This document shows, piece after piece, positions 51,569-63,834 of a stretch of DNA of 64,000 nt; the first letter of the stretch is position 1, and the number at the start of each line of letters is the position of its first letter. Made by a program: the position numbers and the translations under genes. The notes beneath the pieces were generated by a model that was not told the DNA's origin, did no database searches, and worked only from the letters and a program-made list of their open reading frames with translations. Where the stretch lies: contig VXAY01002875.1 of the NCBI GenBank assembly GCA_013399855.1, positions 841,710-905,709 on the forward strand, in the 5' to 3' direction. This stretch comes from Oxyruncus cristatus. Taxonomy: Eukaryota > Chordata > Aves > Passeriformes > Cotingidae.

Positions 51569-53292
51569 CTCCCACCCATTATCCCTGCAAAAAGCACATT
51601 TTCGCCTTCCATGCTTCACAGTGTGAACTGACAGTTGCTTAGTCAGTAGCTAAATAGCTTTTCCCTGGGAACAAAGTGTTCAGTGAAGGATTCCTCCACC
51701 ACAGGGAGCGCAGGAGTCCACTGTCCATGTCCGCGGTCCTGTCCCTCTTCATTAGGCAAGGCAAGCAGTGCTCTGCCTGCAAATCCTACTGCAAACCTTC
51801 TTGGTCAAGCCCTGTTAATACTGCCTGTGTGATGCCTCATGATGCAATGGAAAAAATGTCCCTCTGGGAGTTTTGGCCACTGAGACACAATGCTTCAGAG
51901 TGGGAAGGTGGGAAGAGCAGTGTTTATCTGGGTGCTCCAGGGCTGCATTTTCCTCTCCTACCTCCCGATTCTCAGTGTGCAGCACCACAAAGAGAAGAGT
52001 CACATTTGGGAAAGTCTCTTTGCAAGAGCTGCTGATTATGACCCAAATTCTCAGTCCCCATTAGGTGACACTGGAGCTGTTGTTGCTATAAAAAGAAATC
52101 TTCAGTGGTTGCCTCCCAGAGCTGTAGCCACCCAAGAATATCACAACAAAGCCACTTTCACATTTTCTGTGGATTTTTTCTGATTATCAGAATTTAGTTT
52201 CCTCCACAATGCTCTGTTTGACATTTCCAAAATGGTATTAATAACCATGTGATAAGAAATGTGGGATCTGCTGGACTTGCTGCTGGATGTGGGGCAATTA
52301 CTCTCTCCTATCTCCCACCAGATATGCCACCTTCTGCAGAAATAAGGATTTCTGCAACGTATAAGACCTTGACAGGACACAAAGGGGACTGTGAAACATG
52401 CACTCTTCCCCCAGTATGAAATTCCGCCTAAACTCCCCCTCCTGCCTCACTGTCAAGGAGAACCAATGTGTGCTGCCACCACACTCAAATCAGACAAAAT
52501 AGGCACCCTCATGAACATGGGCTTTTAGTCTCCTGCCAGTCTCACCCAGGTAGCTGCCTGCAAGAGCCTGGACAAAACCAGGACACTGTGAAACTGATAG
52601 CCAAATCAAAGCCCTGATCTCCAAGTTGCCATGGCCAGTGGAGAGACACCCCTTACTGTTGCTAGGCGTGTGTGCACCTGTGTTGGTTGGTTCATTACCT
52701 CTCCTTCTTTTCTTTTACTAACCCTGCATTTCAGTCATTTTCCAGCCCACAAAAAAACCCCCACAAAAACCCAAAATCAAATAATAGCCAGAGACAAGAG
52801 AAAAAAATTTACTTTTTCTTTCCTTCCCTGATTTCCAGGAAGACTGGTTTACCTAAACAGCAGAAATTCTGAAAAATTCCAACCTGGGAAGAAGTGACCA
52901 GCTCCTTCGTAAGTGCTGCCTCTGTCAATGGCCAGCCTGTGGTGAGGGTCACTGGGGTGACGATGGGAACAGAGACAGTCAGGTCATCCAAAAGGGCTCT
53001 TCTGCTTTGGCCTGCTGGGTAGCAGCTATCCTTGGCTGACGATAGCAGTTCAGTCTTTAGAAAACCTGTAGAAGATTTTGTTCTGATCCTGTCAGGCCTC
53101 TCATGCCACTGGCTTCCTCCTTTTCTGATGTGACTCGTGATTTGAGGTCTCAGGTTGATGTTTTAAGAGAGAGGGACAAACCAGGTTTTCTTCACGCCCA
53201 GTTTGTTTTAAAGAAATATCCATTAGATGCTCTGAATGATTTGTCACCTTTGGAAAGGCAAACAAAGATGTACTTCTGGGCCAGATTTCTGT

Positions 53293-53306
53293 GCTGCCAT
53301 GGCAAC
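53293..53306. promoter_or_regulatory. RFX/X-box-like palindrome
   Basis: GCTGCCATGGCAAC differs from the ideal RFX palindrome GTTGCCATGGCAAC at one base. A plausible RFX-binding site; function is unknown. Confidence 0.4.
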
Positions 53307-56300
53307 TCTGTTAGCAGGACCCCATTTTAAAGATGTGCTTGGTACTTCCTTGAGACCTACAAAGTTCTGACAGCCACATAGACATACTTTCAGTGTGCAC
53401 TTGAAGATAAAAGTTGGAAACTGCCAGATGACTATAAAACTGATTGAATAAAGTGATTTTTAGTGATAGTACTTTCGTGATTTAATGCATAATAGGCGAC
53501 TGTACTCTAGATTCTGTTAGCAGAAGGTACATGGAAAAATGATCAGGTATGTTTTAGACCCAGAGGCTGTCTCTCCACTACATTAAAGCAGAGCAGAGAC
53601 CATTACCTGGCCCTGAGGCTAGCAGGCACAGCACAGCTCATGTCTGTACTATTAAACTTACTTCCCCACAAAACTGGATCAGGGTCTCCACACCAACTAC
53701 TGCAAAGGGTGCCAGACATGTGCTGACCCCTGACTGTGTTTGTGAGAGTATGAGCAGCTGAAGGTCTAGCATCAATGAGGAAAGGCCCAGGTTGGGCCAA
53801 TGTTTTGAAGACGCCTGAAGACCATGTGGGCTGTGCATGGAGCTGAGATGTTATGATCCATACATGACCTGCTTAATTTAGATCGTGTGGCTACCCTGAC
53901 TGAACTGGTGTGCCTTTTTGTCCTCCCCCCCAGCCTCCCCTATGGCTGGGCAAAGTTCAGGCTGCCCGTTCATGTGTATGAGCAACGTGGATGCTAAGTG
54001 AGACTTCGCTGAGATTTTAATTGACAGTTGATCTTTACCCTTCCATACCAGTGTGGTTACATGCTCTGGGCTATGTCTGTGAGAGTGTATTTACCCACGG
54101 CAAAAGTCTGGAGTGCACGTTCTGCGGTTCACTTAATGTCACCTTCTCGCTACTGTCATAACACAGGCTGGGTGTCAGGCAACGTCGCTCATCCATGCAT
54201 GTTCACCTCAGGCTGTCTCCTGCGACCTTGCCTTGAATCAGATACATGACTCAGGGAAACATTTTTGCCTGGGTTCTCCATTATTTTTGTCAGGCTCCAG
54301 CTGCAGTCGGGGCAGGACCAAATTCCCTGAAAGGTTTTAAGTGAGTCTGTTATGGGGAAGAACTTCCTGGAGGTTGGAAAACCTCTCAAGTGCAGATTAG
54401 ATATGAGCTTTTTCCTCTTGTTTCTGTTACAGTATAGAAACCCCACAGTTGTTTCCTTTAGCTGCCTGCTGGCTTTCAGAGTGGAAATTTATCTGTGTTT
54501 TGCCACAGAAATAAGAGTTATGGTGTGAAACTGGACAAGACTCTTGGAAGAATAGTACAAGCTCCCTGCTGTGAATACCCCAACTGTTCTAAAACCCCTG
54601 CTTCCAACAGCACACTTCAGTGAGCGTCTTTTGCCATTGCCTGCAGTTGCAACAGCATCTCTAATAAGCGGTTTCTAAACCCTGCCTTTCATATTTTCAT
54701 AAGAAAAAAGAAGCAGTTGCCAGTTTACCTAACCTTAGCTGGGTCCCTCAATAAAAACCACTCGGGCCTTCTTCTCAGTTGAATGTAGCTTAAGTGTGTG
54801 AAAATAGAAGCCAGAGTACTCATTTCTTCTGTTCAGAGTGAATGAGTAACGTGAGCATCTTCAAAACGTTTAGAGGTTTGAATCAGAACAATGGTAATCA
54901 ATACATCCGCCATGCTCAGAGGTTCTCTGGTAAGTCTCTTTTCATTTCTTTTGTTGAAGCTCTCTTCATGATGAAAGGAAGAAGCTGGTGGTGGTGCTGT
55001 GCTGGGCAGCTGTGGCTGTTTTCTCCAGTAAGTTGGCCCTGGACACTGCCAAGGCGGCTTCCCTCCCATTGCCCCTCACATGGAGCAAGGAAACAAAAAA
55101 AGCACTTTTCAAGGTCCTCTGGATCATGGGCTGGCCCTGACTGCCTATGCCAACCCTATGGCAAGCTGTACCACGCCCATGGCCCTGCTGTGGTGCCAGC
55201 CCCAGAAACACAGAGAGAAGGCCAGAAAGGACTGTGGAATCACCTGAGGATGTCTTAAGCATCAAGTTTTACACTGTACCTGATCACCTGAGCTTTGGGA
55301 ATCATTACTTTTGTTTAATTCAATTAGTTGTGCCAGAGAGATGCCTGGACAGAAAAGGCATGCTTCTCCTACCATCTCTCACCTTGAGATCCAGCAGGGT
55401 CACCAGAGAGAAAAAGGTACAGGGATACTCCAAAGATGCAATTCCTCTCAGTGTGAGGATGAAGTGTCCATTTGAAGTAATGCACCACACTATGGGAGTA
55501 CGTGTTGTTCCCCAGAGATAGAAAGGGTTTCTAGTTGACATGTAGCTGTCCCCACTGCAGGACATCTAGGGGAATCTCACCCAAAGAAAGGCAAAGAACT
55601 GCCACTTCCTTCCATATATTGTGTTATAGTTCATCTTCTGTTAAATATAAGAATTTTTCTGGCTTGAGATGCCCATCGCTGGGGCTTCTTATCCCTGCTT
55701 TGTTAGTTGAAAGGGTCTTTTGGGATGACCTGTTAGTCTTATGTGAAAACCCCCAATCTTTTTCCCTTAAAAGTAACCTTTCCCTTTTCATGCAGGAAGG
55801 TGCCCACAGAAGTGGGATGTCGCCATCACTGAAGCCAATTTATACCTTTAGCTAGACAGGCTCTGAGGCAGGAGCGCAGCCTTGGGCTGTCTGGATGGGG
55901 TCCCAGATGAACTGGATTCCCCGAGAAATGTCAGGGTTGCTGCTGGTTTCTGAACTCCTTTAGGAAAGCAAACACATATTTGACTGAAATAAAAAAAACA
56001 AGCCAATGCTGTATTTTTTTTCCTCTGATATTAAACAAGCATTTAATTTAAAAAAAAAAAATCCAACAGATGGCAGGGCTGTACCTAATGCAAGACTGAG
56101 CACTTCTCCAGTGAATTTAAGGTAGTCTGCAAGATGTGGAATTGGCCTTCTTCATACCTGAGGGGAGAGAAGTGGAGATGACTGCACTAGCAGGAAGGAG
56201 AGGAGCAGGCACAGCCTTCCTTCCCCTCTCTGGGGCTTTTTCACTTCCTGAGACGCTTGCCATGAAAAATGGGCACCAGATCAAGCCTGTGCCCTACAAT

Positions 56301-57616
56301 TTATGTGTGTCTCTGGGTCCGTAGTGAGCATCATATACTTTTCTTGTAAACCAAAGAGATGACTTTGTGCCAAAATAAATCTGGAGATAGCAATGTGAAT
56401 GCACCAGTATTTATGTGGGATTTTTCTTTTAAAGGTTAATAAAGTATGTACCGGGAATAAAATAAAATAAAAAAAATACCCAATGGGTGGTTTGGGGAAA
56501 AATGCAACTCTTTTTCTATGTCTCTCCCACGCCTTACCCTCAAGGAAGGTTTGGGTAGGACATTGGCTGGGACCTTATTTTCATTTCCATTGGGAATGTT
56601 TTTTATCTGGCACACAAGTTACATGTGTAAATAGCCCAGGAGTTTGGGAAGCTGCATTACTATTTCCTCCTATAACTAACAATGGAAACCCTTTGAGAAC
56701 TGTATGAGCCTCAATGGACATTCACATGTCTCCTGACATGCGTGATTGGCTGCCCTGCTCAAATATTTATCCTGACAGCACTTCTCCCTGAGGAGCAGCT
56801 GGCTGCCTGCTCCACAAAGCAGGCCAGCTGCGGGGGAGAAAGGTAGGGGAGGCTGGAGCTGCCAGTGTTGGGGTGCCCAAAGAACTGGGCTATGAGGAGA
56901 AAAGCTGCTTTACAGATAGGGTTTGGGCTGATCTGAGTTTACTCTGTTACAACGAATTCAGCAGCATACTGAAAAAAGCAGCGCCACTGCACTGTATGCA
57001 CAATTTGCCAATTCCAGCATGTAATAGGTTAGCTCAGCATGGCTGCACTTCTTTGCCTTGCTTGGTGGGTTCCCAATTTGTCTTCATTTTTATTTCTGTC
57101 TCTACCTTCACTTTGGCCTTTTTTGTTTTGCAGTCAGTGCCTCTCTGGATTAATTGCATAGAGCCTGACTCACAGAGCTAGGCAGAGCACAGACTGACCC
57201 AGTGCGTATAGACTTTTAAATGGTCTGTTAATCAGAAACATGAAAACTCAGGCTCTTTTTGATGACAAATATTCAACTTAAACAATTCTGAGAATTCCTT
57301 GTTGCACATGGTTGACAGTCACAGAAAGATGAAACACTTCAGAGTTGTGTCCTTAAGAATACAGATTTTATGGCATCTCTTCTGTGTTTACAGCCTGTTA
57401 CAAGAAAATAGGATATAGACAATTACCTGCATAAATGGGAAAATTTTTTGAAAACAAAGTTTTGAAAATGGGACCTATAATTTTAAACCTACATGTAAAT
57501 ATCTTCCTAAATCAGGTAGCCTGTTATAGCTCAGAGAAGCTTTTTACTTTATTTTGTAAGTAGGCAACAACTGAAATAGAAACAGCAGCACACTGTGGGG
57601 AACATATTGTAGCTGA

Positions 57617-58395
57617 CCTTGTACAAAGCATTTCTACCCCTCCAACAGTGACCTCAGTGTTGCACATGGCCTTGCTGAAGTGGCTGTGCAGAACAAGATG
57701 AATTTTTGTCCCACTGGAAGACTCCTGTCAGCTTGGGAGAAGTTCCTTACTCAGCTCATTGAGAAACGTGCTGTTGTTGGTGGTGCTCCAGGAGGAGAGG
57801 TATGGAGCACTTTTGAGTGCAACTTGTGTCTGAAATGCAATTTGAGGAGGAGCAAAAATGGCTCAAATTTGCAGAAGTTGAGCAGCTGACCAGTGAAGAA
57901 GGAAGGCACCTCACAAGAGCACATTGGTGTTAGGCATGTGATTCCTCCTCATTTATGGGTTTATATTTCATACTTTCCCATCTCTTGAGACAATGGCTTT
58001 ACGTGGCATATTTCACAGACAGGAAGATGATTTTTTGGCACCAAAGAAATGTGTGCAGTACGCAGAGGTCACTGAATATACAACTAAATTACATTTTCTT
58101 TCAGGGTGGTATTAAAATGGCACCAGATAGCAGGGCAGGTTTAGTTCAGGAAATGAATGATACTTTACGTAATCAAATCTGCGAGGGAGATTTGGCAAGA
58201 AGGATGCATACAGACAAACTACTGGACATGGCATTAAAAACATTAATTTTTAAGTTGTGGGGGGTCCCTAAAGATCTTCAGGAGAGGAAAAGGGCATATA
58301 ACCTCCATTTATTTAAATCAGAGCAAATCCTAGCAGAGACACTGACCCTCATACTCAGTCAAAGCATCAGTGCACTATTTATGCACAGGAGTTAG
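57617..58395 (+). other. Coding-like pair of segments with phase-compatible splice sites, unidentified
   Basis: A frame open from 57617 (in-frame TGA at 57614-57616) runs through coding-like codons to GGAGGAGAG|GTATGG, a fair donor with its boundary after 57799. A good acceptor, TTTTCTTTCAG|GG, has its exon start at 58105, and there a second frame stays open to a TAG at 58393-58395. Both boundaries fall between codons (phase 0), so joining them keeps the frame across a 305-base intron. The second segment (97 codons including the stop) has purine-rich first positions and looks helical (around RMHTDKLLDMALKT). I recognise no family, no start codon context and no nearby poly(A) signal. It may be the terminal exons of an unannotated transcript, a fossil or coincidence. 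It lies 2.2 kb upstream of the first CCN6 exon. Confidence 0.25.
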
Positions 58396-59164
58396 TGCTG
58401 CTGTCTTTGTGGTCTTATGGCTACTTATTATACATGCAGGGGTCAATACCGCAAGTACTGCAAGGTCCAGACAGTCTCATATAATGTATTTGTAAGGGAA
58501 AGGCAGTGAAGGCATGTTATCGCTTTGGAGACCTGAGTGCTCCCAGCAGCGGTCCTGCTCCTAGAAAGAAGCCCTTTTGGGGCTGAAGTACACTGCTTAC
58601 TTTGCACACACGTGAACAACCATCCAGCCACCTAAAATCACATTTTAATGTGTTCTGTCACCAGAATGTCTTCCTCAGGGAGGACCATTCCTCCCACTCC
58701 TTCCAAACCCGAAGTTTCTGTCAATCAGCTTGATTACACTCAAACCTCTAACTCTCACTCTCTAAAGCTCAAGATATCATGTTATCTGGGTAATTCCAAC
58801 AAAATACACCATATAAAAGCAAAGGGTAGTCCTACAGAAACATCTGTCTCTCGTTTACCGAGACTGGGGACCATTATCCACATCAGACCAGTCTTTGCCA
58901 GCTCACACAGAGCATTCCCAGTCCTACACTGGCCGCAGGCTTTATTTCTGCAGTGCAAAGAGGAACAGCACAAATGAATGCTGTGTGCACCCCTTGCAGT
59001 CCTAGGAGGAGGAGAATGGATGTGCTAGTCTTCTGACCTTCCTCACTTCTTCCAGACTGGAGAGTGAAAGGGTTGTCTTTGAGGCTGCAGGAGAACACTG
59101 TACCTGGAACTTCCTCAGAGAGCTGGCATTGCTCTGAAAGGCTGACAGGAGAGATTTGGCAGCT
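58396..59164. other. Intergenic DNA, no gene seen
   Basis: The frame 58648-58977 plus (109 codons) is Ser/Thr-rich without a recognised motif. Confidence 0.5.
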
Positions 59165-59306
59165 TCCACTCTTGGAGTTTTTCCAGATCCAAACAGACAG
59201 AGTGCTGAGTAACGAAGTCTGATCTCAGAGCTGACCCTGCTTGGGTAGGGATTGGACTAGAGACCCCCTGGGTCTCTTCCAGCCTCAATTATCTTCTGAT
59301 TCTATG
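59165..59306 (+). mobile_element. CR1 LINE 3' end
   Basis: The block 'TGATCTCAGAGCTGACCCTGCTTGGGTAGGGATTGGACTAGAGACC' (59219-59264) followed by 'GGTCTCTTCCAGCCTCAATTATCTTCTGATTCTATGA' (59270-59306) matches the order of the CR1 3' untranslated region, including the terminal octamer-like GATTCTATGA. It is a 5'-truncated copy on the plus strand and retains no open reading frame. It is less diverged than the 16.2-16.7 kb copy. The left limit is approximate. Confidence 0.85.
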
Positions 59307-60579
59307 AAAAAATCTCTGTTTTGATAATATACAGAAGAGATGTTTGAGAAACCCGGGTCTGCGTTCATAAGATTTTAATGGGAAACACAAGGAAGACTTG
59401 AGTCAGACCTAGTCTGCACTGCCGCACACGTGGAGTAACATCACTGAAATACACTGATCTGCAGCATCCACTTGTCACCTAGGTACTGCCTGGACTTTGT
59501 CTTGAATTACATGACGAAGTGGTAGTGCCAAAGAAAAGCAGATTTTCAGTGGTTTACAGCTGACTCCTCAAGAGTTTGGAAGGGCAGTTCAGGGTGCATT
59601 TGTAACTGTATGCAGAGAGCATGTGGTGCTCCAAGTCCGGGAGCAAAACAGAATTTTTTGTTCTGAATATGGTTCCATACTCCCACTACTGCCTCTGTTC
59701 ACACATGGCTGCTGTGTGACTGTAGTCTTTGACAGCCTCCCCTAGTAATGCTTGGGCTTCACAGGAAGTGCCTAAGCAAGGACAAATGCAAAGGAGAGGA
59801 GGAGCATTCACCAGGGCACCACCAACACCAGTGTTGCAGGGCTGGGGATTTTACGTTATCCTGGAGACTCTCACCTTTTAGCCTAAAAATCAAGCACATC
59901 ACCTTGATAGTATTAAGGGGGAGGAAATGTGGAGATTTTAACAATATTGTCTTTAAGCGGTGGCACAGCAGCAAGACAAGGTGCATACTTCAGGGAAAAG
60001 TACTTTATAGTTTGGGCTTGCCCAGCAGGATTCCATGGAAAGAAGCAGTGCAGAACATGCAGTAGCATTATAACACACTATAGTATATCTTTCCCTATTT
60101 AGAAAGCATGTGCTGATTGTTAATTTTTATGCTATGATTTGATAGGCACAATTCATCAGAAATTTCGAGAAACTCTGCTTTTTCTATCTCAAAAAAATGC
60201 GTGTATTTGGGGCTCTGCCTTTCAGATTTCAGAAATTCTTGTACTATGGATCTAAAGACAATAATAACACTACATTTCCAGCAGCAAGATTTCAAGAATC
60301 AGATGCCACCCCACCCGACCCCAATTAAGTCTGGCTGAATCAGCTGGATGGGATCAAGCAGGGTGTGAAAACCTGTATTCTAGCTCAGGGCAGAGAAAAG
60401 AAGACCAGTTGGAAATTTCAGTGTGAAGCTGGTTCTGTATGAAGTGGAGAATTTCAAGTGTGAATGCGTGTATGTGTTCGTGCATGTGCTGGGGAAAGTA
60501 GGGTTGGCAAGGGAGACAGAGGAGAGCTTTGTGTTCAGTGCTTCCTCTGACACAGCTCAGCCTGTTCTCTATCTCTCAG
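59307..60579. other. DNA upstream of CCN6 first coding exon
   Basis: No CpG island and no clear TATA box precede the exon. Some G+T-rich sequence (TGTGTATGTGTTCGTGCATGTG, 60466-60487) lies about 100 bases upstream. If CCN6 starts transcription here it uses a CpG-poor, tissue-restricted type of promoter. Alternatively a noncoding exon lies further upstream. Confidence 0.4.
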
Positions 60580-60591
60580 TTTCACTTCTGA

Positions 60592-60654
60592 ATGTGCAGG
60601 AATATGTGGTGGCTCCTTGTTCCCACCATCTTCATCATCCCTTGTACGCAACAG
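60592..60654 (+). CDS. CCN6: CCN6 first coding exon, signal peptide (inferred)
   Basis: An ATG at 60592, directly after an in-frame TGA (60589-60591), opens 21 codons. A second in-frame ATG at 60604 is followed by Trp-Trp-Leu-Leu and a hydrophobic run (VPTIFIIP) ending PCTQQ, which is a typical short secretory signal peptide. The exon stops at 60654 in CAG|GTAAGT, a near-perfect splice donor. CCN genes encode the signal peptide in a small first exon, as here. The donor is in phase 0 and joins in frame to an acceptor at 63833-63834, giving a 3.18-kb intron. An acceptor-like TCTCTATCTCTCAG ends at 60579, so an upstream noncoding exon is possible. The assignment rests on position, signal-peptide character and phase rather than on residue identity, because signal peptides diverge quickly. 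Confidence 0.55.
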
Positions 60655-60995
60655 GTAAGTTCATTAAAAAGAAGAAAAAGATTTCTCCCTTCTTCACCTT
60701 GTTCTAGTTGAAAGTTTTTATTTGCTTAACAACAAATTAAATTTCAGAGAAGCAAATTCCTCATAAAGAATAAGCAGCCATTCCCTACTCCTGAGTAAAT
60801 TTCATTTGCAGCTTATTTACTGCGTCAGTCCTGATTTTCGTAATTTTTTTCTCTCTATACATGATTATGATTTAGAGGGGAAAAAAGTGTTAGGGAAACT
60901 TAAATTGCCAGTGACCTTGTTTTTTTTTAAAAAAAAAAATTAAGCACAAATGATTATCTGATGCAGCAAGGAAGTAAACATCCATGCTCATATTC

Positions 60996-61043
60996 CATAT
61001 ATCTATGTATATATGTGTGTGTATATATGTATATATACACACA
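60996..61043. repeat. TATATG/CA-type simple repeat
   Basis: Alternating purine-pyrimidine run (TATATGTGTGTGTATATATG) flanked by CACACA. Dinucleotide microsatellite. Confidence 0.9.
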
Positions 61044-61875
61044 GTGGTCTGACTTCAGGCTAGTTTTACAAAGAGAAAGGCACCTGGGCAGTGTTATGCT
61101 TTGTCTTTTATGAGAAAATTTTAAGTGATAGCTTTTTGTAAAGGTGTTTGCGTCAACGGACAATTTCATTATTTATTTACTCAATTTTGAAAATTTGTCC
61201 TTTATGGATCAAGATGAGTGTCAAATGGAGAATTTTCAGATGGTTGTCTCCCTCCGCTAACTTCCTGCATATTTAGAGCCAGACCTAGAAAACTGATAAT
61301 ACATTGCCTACTTCTGCTGTTTGCTTTTTTATGCCATACTGACCTTGTTTAATCTTTGACACATAAGAAAACAAACAACACATGAAGGGTTCCTGCACAA
61401 TGGTCTCATTTTCTGATCTGTCCATAGGATCAGGAAAAGTAGGCAGGGGGCTTCTGTGGTGTGAATAGCTTTGGTATAGAAACTCAGGGAAGCAAAAATT
61501 AGAAAAATATTTGACCTGTAAACTTTACAAGCAAACTTCACATTTTCATTGTAACTTAATAGATATTTGGAGATTTTTCAGGTAAACCAAGGTTCTCAGC
61601 AATCCCACAGTTAAAACTGTCAGATATTTGCCTGATGGTGTTTTTTCTTACTGAGGAACTTTGTAGTCTCACACCTTTCAGTTGACATCTTACCCTAAAA
61701 AAAGATAGAAAAATCACTTAGGTAGAATTCTGTAGGTTTAAAGCATGCTTTAATTTGTAATACAAATTAAACATATTGGCTGAAGCACAAAAGATTACTT
61801 CCTGCTACACATACCCATTTTGAAATGCAGCATCTGATTCAAGCCACATACCCTCATGTAGCTGGCACATGGCCA

Positions 61876-61885
61876 GATGATGATG

Positions 61886-61933
<48 letters not shown>

Positions 61934-61934
61934 N
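61876..61934. repeat. (ATA)n microsatellite with terminal N
   Basis: Several GAT units, then about 16 TAA units; the last base before unique sequence is an N at 61934, showing assembly uncertainty. Likely polymorphic in length. Confidence 0.95.
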
Positions 61935-63834
61935 GTGTTTCCTAAACTGACCACACAGCCTTGAATACTGCTAAATGTATAGGAACATCTGTGTGTCTTG
62001 TTTCCATAACGATCCTTCAAGAACCTTTACATTTCAATGCACATCTACATCAAATCACCATTATGGTTTATAAGAAATGCTTAGCTGCCTTAAAAAAAAG
62101 TACACTTAAGTCAGTTGCTTATGTATTACTGCTGCATTTAGGTAAAAAGGATTAGAAGAAATCCTTTTGCAAAATTACACATTTATTAAACTGTCTTCTT
62201 CATGCTGCATGAAATGCCACACGACATTCTTTAATATTCATTTCCTATAAGAATTGCATGTGTAAATTAATATCTATCTTAAAAATCATTCAGCCAAAGG
62301 AACTTGAAAGCTACTACTTTGGAGCTTCATTAGTAGCTGCGGATTAAGATATCGTAAGTAGAGTTGTAAATGACCATGAAAAATGGAAATTAGTGGTAGA
62401 AAAAAGGCTTTTAAAAGGTCATTTACTGCTGCACGCAATTAGGCGGGCTTGATTATGGTATGAGAGCCTCCACGGGCTATGACATACGAAATGCTGAATT
62501 CTGCAGAGATTTCCAGTTTGAAAGTTGAGCAGAAAGGAAACCCAGCTGAATGACCCCTTCCTGAGCTTTCCCTCAGTATCTCTGCTGGGGGTGATTTCTA
62601 TATCAGTAGAGCCCTGCAGCTTGGAGGAACAGAGAGAAACTGATGGGTTGGGCTTCATGTGCTACATGAAGGAAAAAATATGGGCTACATATTTTATTTT
62701 TTTTCTGCAAGCTTGATGGTGATACTGGGACCTGATGAGGGGCTGGATCTTGTCTTGCCCTTCTGCTCTTTGGGCAGTCAGAGCTGCTTGATGAGAGTGG
62801 CTCCCAGGCCTTACATTGTACAGTGGCCAAGTGCTGTGTGTACCTCCACTTAACTACGGAACCAGTCATCTGTGGAGAGCAAATATTGCATGATCTGCAT
62901 TTCTGCTGAAATCAGCAGCATGAAAAGATCTAATGCTAAGATCTAAATTATTATGTTTTAGATGTAGTTCTCCAAAAATACAGATAGAATATAGTTGTCT
63001 CAAATAGTTCCTTTCACATTCTGTGCTGACTTAATCTCCCCCCATACCTCAGAAAAATAAACCCATCAAGAATTGCTTAGGTCTTCCTTTACTCAAAAAC
63101 CCCCCAAACAACAAAACCCCCCATGAATTCTGAGACAGAATGTGCAAAACAGTAAATTCTAGCTAAATCTTGACTTCCTACTGCTGATACAAATCTCCTT
63201 AATGAGATATGTCTTTGCTCGTAAGCCCTGGATTCAATGAGGACTTAGTCATGCAATTAAATACACTCTTAGAAAGCCACATATTAAGCTCAGTACAACT
63301 ACTAGCCTCCCTTATTAGGATTAAATTTTTGTGCATAGCACAAGTGAATTTGTAAATATTATAATGCTCACTCCCAAACAACTACTCAAATTTTAGAGCA
63401 AAAGTAACATTCAAAAGAAGTTCATTATTTTAAAAGGCTTTTGCCTTCAGAACTGGCACACAGGACTGTGGCTGGTTATAAAACTATGTGAGGAATCAAA
63501 AGATAATTAATTTGCTAAAAGGTTTGTAGGAAGGAATACTTAAAATCACCTACTTTAAACCACTTTTTTCTACTTCAGTTCTACTATAGGTTTTGTTCTA
63601 TTGAAGGAAAGCCAAATGAATTGCGTTTTGTGCAAGCAGTAGGCCAGGCTCACTGGTGGAACGCCTCAGTCCATGACAGTGGATGAAGATGGTCCTCTAC
63701 CTCTTACCTAAACTCACAGCCTTTCACTTTTCAATCCCATGAGATGAGATACATTACGTGTCTTCATCCAGCATGACAGCGTTTTCCACCTAGACTTCAT
63801 TTTATGCTATTCCAGGTACACATAATGCATGCAG

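Larger units (their letters stand above)
49771..57616. other. Intergenic DNA, no gene seen
   Basis: Frames of up to 138 codons (54842-55258 plus) are overlapped by opposite-strand frames and show no domain. An A12 run lies at 56050-56061. A 19-base sequence at 50624-50642 recurs exactly at 51550-51568. Confidence 0.5.
60655..63834 (+). other. Inferred CCN6 intron 1
   Basis: AT-rich sequence with no exon seen. It holds a T9A11 palindrome (60920-60939), a TATATG-type repeat (60996-61043) and a (TAA)n/(GAT)n microsatellite (61876-61934). The frames within it have no motifs. Confidence 0.5.

Noticed and set aside
61876..61934. CRISPR-like or structured array
   Set aside because: It is a plain trinucleotide microsatellite; no spaced repeats of array type occur anywhere in the window.
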